Of a stretch of 64,000 bases of DNA, positions 23,701-34,363 are shown piece after piece. Within the stretch, counting starts at the first letter, position 1, and each line of letters begins with the position of its first letter. The notes beneath the pieces were generated by a model, which saw only the letters and a program-made list of their open reading frames with translations, ran no database searches and was not told the DNA's origin. The position numbers and the translations under genes are program-made. Source of the stretch: Costus lasius (Eukaryota; Streptophyta; Magnoliopsida; Zingiberales; Costaceae). The stretch lies in NCBI GenBank assembly GCA_027563935.2, contig CM050449.1:57801949-57865948 (forward strand), read 5' to 3'.

Positions 23701-24651
23701 ATTCCTGAACTGCATGCAGTCAAAGCATGGTTAAGAAAATGTTTCCAGATGAAAGATTTAGGAGAAGCGACCTATATACTAGGTGTGAAGATCTTTAGAG
23801 ATAGATCTAATAGGCTTCTCGGGCTGTGCTAGAGTACTTACATCGATAAGGTCCTGGAGAGATTCCATTTAGAAAATTCTAAAAGTGGATATCTTCCAGT
23901 CAGACATGGTCTGAATCTTTCAAAGAGCCAGTGTCCTCAAACACAGTCTGAAAAAGATGAGATGGACAATACGCCTTATGCTTCGGCTATTGGGTCTATC
24001 ATGTATGCGATGTTATGTACTCGCCCAGACGTCGCTTACGGGTTAAGCGTAACCAGTCGGTTCCAAGGTAATCCAGGGAAGGCACACTGGATTGCAGTCA
24101 AGAACATTTTAAAATATCTTCGGAGAACCAAAGATATGTTCTTGATTTATGGAGGTCAGGGAGAACTCAGTATTGAAGGATATACTGATGCTTCATTCCA
24201 ATCTGACCAAGACGATTTCCGATCGCAATCAGGCTATGTCTTTAGCTTGAATGGAGGAGCAGTGGTGTGGAAGAGTTTCAAACAATCAATTGTTTCTGAT
24301 TCCACAACAGAAGCCGAGTATGTTGCAGCCTCAGAAGCATCAAAGGAGGCAGTATGGATTTGTAAGTTCATTCAGGAACTTGGTGTTGTTCCTTCGAGTG
24401 CAGATCCATTGGTTGTCTTCTGTGACAACACTGGAGCGATTGCACAAGCGAAGGAACCACGGTCACACCAGAAGTCCAAGCACATACAAAGAAGGTTTCA
24501 CTTGATCCGTGAAATCATTGATCGAGGAGATATCAAGATCTGCAAGATTCATACAGATGACAATCTAGCTGACCCGCTTACAAAGCCTCTGGCACAGCAG
24601 AAGCATGAGAAGCACTGTAACAATATGGGTTTGAGATACCTCAACCATTAG
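20764..24651 (+). pseudogene. Element C gag-pol with four nonsense codons
   Basis: A full-length copia polyprotein in a single frame: Gag, zinc knuckle (CFHCGQPGHWKKDC, about codons 241-254), protease (LDTACG, codon 289), integrase, RT and RNase H. The position of the ATG in B reads ACG here (20764), so the gag start is absent unless supplied by splicing from the LTR. Stops: TAG 22675, TGA 22843, TAG 22945 and TAG 23830; each is a C-to-T change from CAG or CGA in the relatives. The RT catalytic motif reads YFDD (23668-23679) instead of YVDD. No frameshift is seen. Remnant A is almost identical. Confidence 0.92.
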
Positions 24652-24671
24652 ATTAAGTGCAAGTGGGAGAT

Positions 24672-24683
24672 TGTTAGGGTATG
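24672..24683 (+). repeat. LTR3, segment 1 (first 12 bp)
   Basis: TGTTAGGGTATG follows the polypurine tract of C. It is cut after 12 bp by element D, with GTATG (24679-24683) as the target duplication. The LTR resumes at 33767. Confidence 0.9.
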
Positions 24684-26360
24684 TGAAAGTTCCCTAAAGG
24701 GGGCGAAACCCTAAAGCATGCGCATATAAAAAACTTGCATGGGCGGAATCTAGGGTTTCCTAGGATCGCATGTATGAACATAGATCAACTTTAATAACAA
24801 GTATTGATCGAGAAGGGATCATACCATAGCCATTGCTTTGGATGGTGACTTGGAAGAAGAGGGCGAGCGGCTCTCCTCCAAAGATGATGCACACAAGGTG
24901 AAGATGACTACTCCCTTGGCGTTCCTTGTGCTAGCAAAGCTCCAAGGTCTCCTGATCGCGTGAAGGAGATTGAGATGATCTCTTGGCTTTGTCAAGTCCT
25001 CTTCTCCTTTGCGTGAAGTCTCACCACATGAGAGAGAGGCGTCGAGACGTGAAGACGAGAATAGGGGCGATCCCTCGAACGTGAGGCGTGCTCCCCATTT
25101 TGGAAAACCAATTTCCAAAAATAGCAAGCCACTACTTCAACGCAAGATGCGTTTACCCCAATCGCAACTTCCTCCCTTGACTTGAACCATGCGCTCACAC
25201 TAAGTGAACCGGTTCAATTACATTTGGTTCAAAGACCAAATTAAACCAAGCCTTGGTCTAGATCAAATTAAACCATAAGGCTTAAGATCTAACCATTCAT
25301 CTCTTGATGCTCTTGATCTCACCGATCTAGCATCAATTCTCTCGATCGAAGCTTACCGATCTCAAGCCCTAATCAATCAAACATGATCAGACCAGATCTC
25401 ACTTACAATAAGAGTTTAAACTCCTTTAAACTGAACCAAAACAATTCAGTCCACACGATCTGACATAAGTAAGCCATATCATCAAATTGTGCGACCCTAA
25501 GGGTTTCCTTTAAATGTCGGTAACGATAACTTACGTTATCACGATCAGTGAGGGGTATCTAGCAACACATCACTGTCTCCCGATATAAAGGAAAGAGTCT
25601 TCCAAGACTACACCCAAACCACAGCACAAGTGTGAACCCAAGTCACTTGACATATGTGTTTCCTTTGCCACTGGATGTTCTTATTGGACAAGCGTGTCAA
25701 GCCTGTAATTCCAATATGATGAGAGTGGTTAGATCAGATGAACATAGTCATCTGGGTATGGCCATACACTTTCTCAACCATCTCATCCAGGGGGCCCCTA
25801 TAGAACATCACACTCCAATCAAGGAGACGGCAATCCTATATCTATCACTAGTGCCCAAACATGACTCATGTTCATTATCCAAGATAGTCTATAACCATTA
25901 TGTTTCAAATGATATTGAACTACCTCAAAACAATGCCAATCATCATTTAGAAACACAAGTGATCTCAAGTCAGAGGAAATATGCCACTTGTTTGCATGTA
26001 AGGATTATTCACATTGTGACAAGCAATTGAATATCCTAAGTAGGGTCTGTCCAATACATCCAATGTACCCATGAGTCTACATCTTATTCCATGCTCGAAG
26101 CATCCTATAAGATTAGAACACATATTAGTCTCAATCATATCAAGGCTGTCTCATGTTCACCAAGATATCTCGACTAAGGACAATACTGCATGTCAGCCAA
26201 GCTGCACAGCATTGAGACATTATTCAGAAGTATACATATTGCAGCAGATGATGTAACAACCTGAATAACAACCATTGCCTTTATAAACATAGAGTTTATA
26301 CACATGAAACTGATATAATCCCAAGGCCTCAAACATTAGCCTTAAGGGCATACCCCAACA
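24684..26360 (-). repeat. 3' LTR of element D
   Basis: The reverse complement starts TGTTGGGGTATG at 26360 and ends GGGAACTTTCA at 24684. Exon-like triplets at 24825-24833, palindrome at 25525-25540. Confidence 0.92.
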
Positions 26361-26380
26361 ATCTCCCACTTGCACTTAAT

Positions 26381-29300
26381 CTAATGGTTGAGAAATCTCA
26401 AACCCATATTATTACAGTGCTTCTCATGCTTCTGCTGCGCCAGAGGTTTTGTAAGCGGGTCAGCTAGATTGTCATCTGTATGAACCTTGCAGACTTTGAT
26501 CTCGCCATGATCAATGATCTCCCGGATCAAGTGAAACCTTCTCTGTATGTGCTTGGACTTCTGGTGCGACCGTGGTTCCTTTGCTTGTGCTATTGCTCCA
26601 GTGTTATCACAGAAGATAACCAAAGGATCTGCACTCGAAGGAACAACACCAAGTTCCTGAACGAACTTACGAATCCACACTGCCTCCTTGGATGCTTCTG
26701 AGGCTGCAACATACTCGGCTTCTGTTGTGGAATCAGCAACAATTGACTGTTTGAAACTTTTCCACACCACTGCTCCTCCATTCAAGCTAAAAACATAGCC
26801 TGATTGCGATCAGAAATCATCCTGGTCAGATTGGAACAAAGCGTCAGTATATCCTTCAATACTGAGTTCTTCCTGACCTCCATATATCAAGAACATATCT
26901 TTGGTCCTCCTAAGATATTTCAAAATGTTCTTGACTGCAATCCAGTGTGCCTTCCCTGGATTACTTTGGAATCGACTGGTCACGCTTAACCCGTAAGCGA
27001 CGTCTGGGCGAGTACACAACATCGCATACATAATGGACCCAGTAGCCGAAGCATAAGGCGTATTGTCCATTTCATCTTTCTCAGTCTGTGTTTGTGGACA
27101 CTGACTCTTTGAAAGATTCAGACCATGTCTGACTGGAAGATATCCTCTTTTAGAATTTTCTAAATGGAATCTCTCCAGGACTTTATCGATGTAAGTACTC
27201 TGGCACAGCCCGAGAAGCCTCTTTGATCTATCTCTGTAGATCTTCACACCTAATACATAGGCTGCTTCTCCTAAATCTTTCATCTGGAAACATTTTCTTA
27301 ACCATGCCTTGACCGCATGTAGTTCAAGAATATCGTTTCCAATGATTAAGATATCATCGACGTAGAGGACTAGGAAAGTAATCACGCTCCCACTAAACCT
27401 CTTATATACACATGGGTCATCTTCATTCTTGATGAAACCAAATTCACATATTGATTCATCAAAACGAATATTCCAGCTTCTTGGTGCTTGTTTAAGTCCA
27501 TAAATGGACTTCTTTAATTTGCATATTTTATGACGATCTGATGGATTAGTGAAACCTCCAGGTTGTGTCATATACACATCCTCCTCTAATTTACCATTAA
27601 GGAAAGCGGTCTTCACATCCATTTGCCAGATCTCATAATCATAATATGCCGCTATCGCAAGAATAATCCGAATAGACTTGAACATGGCTACGGGAGAGAA
27701 AGTTTCATCATAATCTATCCCGTAGATTTGTTTGAAACCTTTCGCAACTAGCCTGCCTTTATAGGTAACCACGTTACCATCCATGTCAATCTTCTTCTTG
27801 AAGATCCACTTACAGCCTATAGGGATTACTCCCGGAGGCGGATCAACCAAATCCCAAACTTGGTTATCTGACATGGAGTCCATCTCGGCTCGCATAGCTT
27901 CAAGCCATCTCGCTGATTCCGGTCCACTGACCGCATCCGCATAAGTGAGGGGTTCATCATCAATGATGTAGACTCCGTCATAGCGCTCAGGCTGTCGACG
28001 GATCCTTCCCGATCTTCGCGGTTCCCGTGATATCTGAGCCTCAGGTTGTTCAATAACCTGATCTACTGGCTCAGGCTCATCCAACTGCGCTTGACTACTT
28101 TGTCCTTCTTCTGGATTCTCATCCAGCTTTATTTCTCTCCCACTGGCTTCTTGCAGAAGAAATTCTTTCTCAAGAAAAATAGCCGTCCGAGCAACAAATA
28201 CTTTGTTCTCTTTGGGATCGTAGAAATAATAACCCTTTGTTTCTTTAGGGTAACTGACAAAGATACATTTCTCAGATCTGCTCTCTAGTTTCCCAGAGGC
28301 GAGCTTTTTGACATAAGCCTCGCAACCCCAGATCTTAATAAATGTCAAGCTCGGCTGTTTCCCATACCATAACTCATATGGAGTCTTTGAAACGGCCTTG
28401 GATGGCACTCAGTTTAGTACCTTTGCAGCTGTTTCCAGTGCAAATCCCCAAAAGGAGTAAGGTAGAGTAGCCTGACTCATCATAGAACGAACCATATCCA
28501 GTAAGGTTCTATTTCTCCTCTCGGACACACCATTCCATTGCGGTGTTCCTGGCGGAGTGAGCTGTGAGATAATCCCACACTCCTTCAGATAGTCAGTAAA
28601 CTCATGACTCAAGTATTCTCCACCTCGATCTGAACGAAGTGCCTTGATATTTCGGCCTAGCTGATTTTGTACTTCATTTTTGAACTCTTTGAACTTGTCA
28701 AAAGATTCACTCTTATGTCTCATTAGATAGACATAACCATACCTACTGAAATCATCAGTAAAGGTAATGAAGTATGAATAGCCACCTCTGGCATGTTTAC
28801 TAAATGGCCCACACACATCACTGTGAATGAGGTCAAGTAAACCTGAAGCCCTTTGACCTTTGTTGGAAAAAGGAGACTTCGTCATTTTGCCCATTAAACA
28901 AGCTTTGCATGTATCAAGCTCCTCATAGGAGAATGATCCCAGTAGTCCATGTTCATGCAACCGCTTAATGCGCTTCTTGTTAATATGGCCTAAACGACTA
29001 TGCCATAACAAGGTGCTATCTTCAGCATACTTGGCTTTCTTAATATCAATTTGCTGTATAGAACATTCCATGTCCAACATGAATAACCCATTGTTAATTG
29101 ACCCAGTAGCATAAACAATATTATCAAAAGAAATATAACACTTTGAAATCTTGCATTCAAAGGAAAACCCTTTCCTGACAAGAGCAGGAATAGAGATAAT
29201 ATTCTTAGTTATGCTCGGTACAAAATAACAATTGTCCAGTTCTAATACAAGACCAGATGGTAAAGAGATGTGATAAACTCCTACAGCAACAGCAGCAACC

Positions 29301-30274
29301 CGTGCCCCGTTTCCTACTCGTAGGTCCACCTCATGCTGTCCCACCTGTCTTCTTCTCTTGAGTTCCTCTACATTTGAACAAATGTGAACTCCACATGCAG
29401 TGTCTAACACCCATGAAATAGAAGAAGATAACATGACTTCAGTCACGTAAATACCTGAGCCAGAAGCGAAAGAGTTGCTTCCCTTCTTATCTCCTTGGAG
29501 CGCTTTACAGTCCTTTTTCCAGTGACCCAGCTGGCCACAATGGAAACATCTGTATTCCTTTGACCGCTTGAGCTTTTGTTTCAGAGCCTTGTTGTAGCTC
29601 TTGACAGGGGCTTTGCCCTTCTTCCCCTTCTTCTTGTTCCTAGAAGGAAACATTAGGACAGAGGATGAAGGTGTTCCCTTCTCACGAGACTGAGTCTGCT
29701 CTGTAGTCAAGAGCATGTTCAGTAACTCTGCCGGGGTACAGTCGATCTTGTTCATATTAAAATTAATGATGAACGGATCGAAAGAGGCTGGGAGAGACTG
29801 CAAGATGATATCTACAACAAGCTCCTGATTGATGGTGTGTCCCAGTTTCTCTAGAGCCTCCTTGTACCCAATCATCTTGAGTACGTGAGCTCCCACTGGA
29901 CTCCCTTCAGTCAGTTTGCTCTGAAAGAAAAGTTTCGTCAAGTTATAGCGTTCAGTCCTTGCCTGTGCAGCATACAGCATCTTGAGGTTTGCTATAATAT
30001 CTATAGCTGATAAATCCTCATGCTGACGCTGCAGCTATGGCGTCATAGATGCTAGCATAAGGCAAGCGACATCAATGCTATCATTGACATGCTTTTCATA
30101 AGCTTCCCGAACCGCCCTTGCGGCGTTCGCAGCGGGTTGAGGTGGTATAGCCGTCTCGAGGACATACAGTTTCCTCTCAGCCTTAAGAACAATCTTAAGG
30201 TGTCCGTACCAGTCTGAGAAGTTTGGCCCAGCAAACTTCTCCCCTTCCAGTAGGGATCGCACATTTAACGCTGT
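26381..30274 (-). pseudogene. Element D gag-pol with three nonsense codons
   Basis: A complete copia polyprotein in one frame on the minus strand: Gag, zinc knuckle (CFHCGQLGHWKKDC), protease (LDTACG), integrase, RT (YVDDIL) and RNase H. In-frame stops: TAG at 30035-30037 (gag), TGA at 28409-28411 (integrase, CGA in relatives) and TGA at 26810-26812 (RNase H, CGA in relatives). The codon aligned with the ATG of B reads ACA. The domains are otherwise well kept, and no frameshift was found. It cannot make a full product now. Confidence 0.9.
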
Positions 30275-30295
30275 GGTGTTCGTTGCTGCAGTAAT

Positions 30296-32225
30296 CTACA
30301 ACATTGCAAGAACAGCAAGGTCAGTATCAATGTTAGAATCAATTCAGGACTTAAGAATGATTCTTTTCTCACTATTTTATCTGGCTGAAAAATCCAGCAA
30401 AACAGCCCGAAAGAGTAACACTCTTTTAGTGAGATGGGATCCAGATTTCATACTTGGTCTCCGCGTCCCGCTCAGGCGAGATAAGATGCACAGAGAGTAC
30501 AAGCACTAATTTCTGGTAGGCAATCCCTGCCAATCGCCAACCCGTGCGATTCCCCTTCATCTGGGCAATCCAGCAGACTGTGCCAACTGAGTTGGTACAA
30601 CACAGTCTCTGATCCCACAGATGGCTGCCTCCATATAGCTACCATATGCTCAATATGTAGCCTACATGGTCAAGCTGACCCGACCTACTCCCTGGACCAC
30701 CACGTGCTATGCTGAGCAACGAGAAGCGATAAATCCCTTCTCTGTAACACGCAGGTGTAATCACACACCGTCTGAAGATAGATTGGCGTGCCCACTGAGT
30801 GGGTACAACACGGCCCCAACGATAGTCAGAACAGTGAGGTTTCGCGTCAGAAGGCTATCGTGCTTGATATTTAACGTTGGATTTTAACGGTCCTTTTATC
30901 TTCTTACTATCATTCAAATCCTATGGTGATAGCAGAAGAATAAATCATGCAGTTACTAAATTACTTAAACAGTAAATTAAAAGCATGATGATCTTATGTG
31001 GTAAAAGCCCATTAAGCCTAAGTAAGACCTTATTTAACTTAAGTCTTCACTTGAGCTCTTCATGGGTCTTTAGCATTTCCTCTGGCCCAACCCGGGCCCA
31101 AGCGCCCACTGCAGCTCATGTGCGCCCACCAGGTAAAATGCGCCTGTCCTAGAGTTGAACCCTAGACCTCCCACTGGTGAAGCCACTTGCTGCATGCGCC
31201 TCTGCCAAGTGTGCTCTGTGCTCATGTCTGATTAAATTACAATTTAATCTATCTAGACATGATTGACACGCAGGTCAATTACACTTTATAAATTAATTAA
31301 AATGTGATGCGCAGATCACAATAATAATTTACAATAATTCATCCAGGCACGCAGGCCCCAGCACAGCACACATTAAATTTAGGCAGCCCACATAAGATTA
31401 AATAGACAATCATTAATGTTATACAAACATCATGTGATCCAATCAAGAAAATAAAATTTTTTGAAAAACCGATTGGCTTCATTTTATTTCCTTATGTGCC
31501 CTACTACCTTACAACGGTCCATTAATAGGGATCCACTCATCAGACCTAGTCAGACCCACTGCCCTTGCATGCACCAAGTCATAACCGACTTGAGTCGACC
31601 TCATGGTCAACAATGCATGCGTGAAGGGCTGAACGTCCCTCATGAGTTCTGGCAAGCGGGTGTGACCCCGGGCCTTAATCATGAGCGTTCACTGGTTGTC
31701 TCAATCAGACATCGCTACACGCCTTTCAGTAGTCGACCAATAGCCACCTCATGCTTGCGCATAGGTGTCATCTGGTCGACCCATCTAGGCTGTCAGATGG
31801 TCTGATCAGACAGTCGGGTTTAGACTGGACGATGACTTCAACCCTAATAACCCGTCTAAGCTTTTGAAGTAGGCGCTTAGATCTAATGAGGGGCGCGCAA
31901 GTAATGTTTTGAGAAAAAACTACAACAAGCGCCAACTACATACATGCGCCAATGTACATCTAATTTCGAAAATAAGCATGTAGTTTCGCATGAAGATAAC
32001 CATTAGATCTACTCTTAAGCGCAAATAAGGATCACTATAAGCAATCATAAGAATCATACAATGAACTATGCCTCTGATACCAATTGAAAGTTCCCTAAAG
32101 GGGGCGAAACCCTAAAGCATGCGCATATAAAAAACTTGCATGGGAGGAATCTAGGGTTTCCTAGGATCGCATGTATGAACATAGATCAACTTTAATAACA
32201 AGTATTGATCGAGAAGGGATCATAC
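30296..32225 (-). other. Leader of element D, proposed intron upstream of gag
   Basis: About 1.93 kb between the donor-like GTATGA in U5 (32220-32225) and the acceptor-like TTGTAG before gag. A TTCTAAC branch-point-like string lies some 45 nt upstream of the acceptor. It contains hairpin 2 (30574-30608), hairpin 1 (30784-30818), a tRNA T-arm-like segment near 31141-31200 and the primer site. No coding sequence is supported. Confidence 0.5.
32072..32082 (-). other. Primer binding site of element D
   Basis: TGGTATCAGAG on the minus strand, two bases inside the 5' LTR end; the match to initiator-Met tRNA weakens after 11 bases. Confidence 0.85.
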
Positions 32226-33761
32226 CATAGCCATTGCTTTGGATGGCGACTTGGAAGAAGAGGGCGAGCGGCTCTCCTCCAAAGGTGACGCACACAAGGT
32301 GAAGATGACTACTCCCTTGGCGTTCCTTGTGCTAGCAAAGCTCCAAGGTCTCCTGATCGCGTGAAGGAGATTGAGATGATCTCTTGGCTTTGTCAAGTCC
32401 TCTTCTCCTTTGCGTGAAGTCTCACCACATGAGAGAGAGGCGTCGAGACGTGAAGACGAGAATAGGGGCGATCCCTCGAACGTGAGGCGTGCTCCCCATT
32501 TTGGAAAACCAATTTCCAAAAATAGCAAGCCACTACTTCAACGCAAGATGCGTTTACCCCAATCGCAACTTCCTCCCTTGACTTGAACCAAGCGCTCACA
32601 CTAAGTGAACCGGTTCAATTACATTTGGTTCAAAGACCAAATTAAACCAAGCCTTGGTCTAGATCAAATTAAACCATAAGGCTCAAGATCTAACCATTCA
32701 TCTCTTGATGCTCTTGATCTCACCGATCTAGCATCAATTCTCTCGATCGAAGCTTACCGATCTCAAGCCCTAATCAATCAAACATGATCAGACTAGATCT
32801 CACTTACAATCAGAGTTTAAACTCCTTTAAACTGAACCAAAACAATTCAGTCCACACGATCTGACATAAGTAAGCCATATCATCAAATTGTGCGACCCTA
32901 AGGGTTTCCTTTAAATGTCGGTAACGATAACTTACGTTATCACGATCAGTGAGGGGTATCTAGCAACACATCACTGTCTCCCGATATAAAGGAAAGAGTC
33001 TTCCAAGACTACACCCAAACCACAGCACAAGTGTGAACCCAAGTCACTTGACATATGTGTTTCCTTTGCCACTGGATGTTCTTATTGGACAAGCGTGTCA
33101 AGCCTGTAATTCCAATATGATGAGAGTGGTTAGATCAGATGAACATAGTCATCTGGGTATGGCCATACACTTTCTCAACCATCTCATCCAGGGGGCCCCT
33201 ATAGAACATCACACTCCAATCAAGGAGACGGCAATCCTATATCTATCACTAGTGCCCTAACATGACTCATGTTCATTATCCAAGATAGTCTATAACCATT
33301 ATGTTTCAATTGATATTGAACTACCTCAAAACAATGCCAATCATCATTTAGAAACACAAGTGATCTCAAGTCAGAGGAAATATGCCACTTCTTTGCATAT
33401 AAGGATTATTCACATTGTGACAAGCAATTGAATATCCTAAGTAGGGTCTGTCCAGTACATCCAATGTACCCATGAGTCTACATCTTATTCCATGCTCGAA
33501 GCATCCTATAAGATTAGAACACATATTAGTCTCAATCATATCAAGGCTGTCTCATGTTCACCAAGATATCTCGACTACGGACAATACTGCATGTCAGCCA
33601 AGCTGAACAGCATTGAGACATTATTCAGAAGTATACATATTGCAGCAGATGATGTAACAACCTGAATAACAACCATTGCCTTTATAAACATAGAGTTTAT
33701 ACACATGAAACTGATATAATCCCAAGGCCTCAAACATTAGCCTTAAGGGCATACCCCAACA
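32085..33761 (-). repeat. 5' LTR of element D
   Basis: 1677 bp, the same length as the 3' LTR. Exon-like triplets ATG-GCT-ATG at 32226-32234, palindrome at 32926-32941. A tiny upstream ATG-TGG-TGA near 32428 is created by a C-to-T change relative to G. Confidence 0.92.
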
Positions 33762-34363
33762 GTATGCCCTTAACGCCAATGTTTGAGGCTTTGGGTTATT
33801 TTCAGTATCATGTATAAACAATATAAAGGCAATTGTTGTTATTCAGATTGTTACATTATCTGCTGTTGTATATATAACTTCTGAGTAATGTCTCAATGAT
33901 GGTCAGCTTAGCTGACATTCAATATTGTCCTTAGTCGAGATATCTCTGTGAACGTGAGACAGCCTTGGTATGATTGAGACTAATATGTGTTCAAATCTTA
34001 TAGGATGCTTCGAGCATGGAATAAGATTTAGACACATAGGTGCATTGGATGTACTGGACTGACCCTACTTAGGATATTCAATTGTTTGTCACAATGTGAA
34101 TAATCCTTGTATGCAAGCAAGTGGCATATTCCCTCTGACTTGAGATCACTTGTGTTTCTAAGTGATGATTGGCATTATCTTGAGATAGTTCAATATCATT
34201 TGAAATATAATGGTTAAGGATTATCTTGGATAGTGGGCATGAGTCATGTTAGGGTACTTGTGATAGATAAAGGATTGCCTCTCCTAGTTGGGGTGTGATG
34301 TTCTAATGGGGCCCCCTGGATGAAATGGTTGAGAATGTGTATGGCCATACCCAGACGACTATG
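33762..34363 (+). repeat. LTR3, segment 2
   Basis: Resumes with GTATGCCCTTAACGCC and matches LTR1 420-1021. It ends at CTATG (34359-34363), the target duplication of gypsy element E. Confidence 0.9.

Larger units (their letters stand above)
24684..33761 (-). mobile_element. Ty1/copia element D (family 2), minus strand, full length
   Basis: LTRs at 24684-26360 and 32085-33761, both 1677 bp, flanked by GTATG (24679-24683 and 33762-33766). Primer site, leader, gag-pol and polypurine tract are all present. By eye the LTRs differ at about 14-16 positions (near 0.9%), making D older than B, E and F. The coding frame carries three nonsense codons and lacks the gag ATG. Confidence 0.93.

Noticed and set aside
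24819..25127. 102-codon minus-strand frame in the D LTR that ends in frame with the proposed start exon
   Set aside because: It has no ATG start, and in G the shared motif lies in a different frame relative to the exon; it is not kept as protein.
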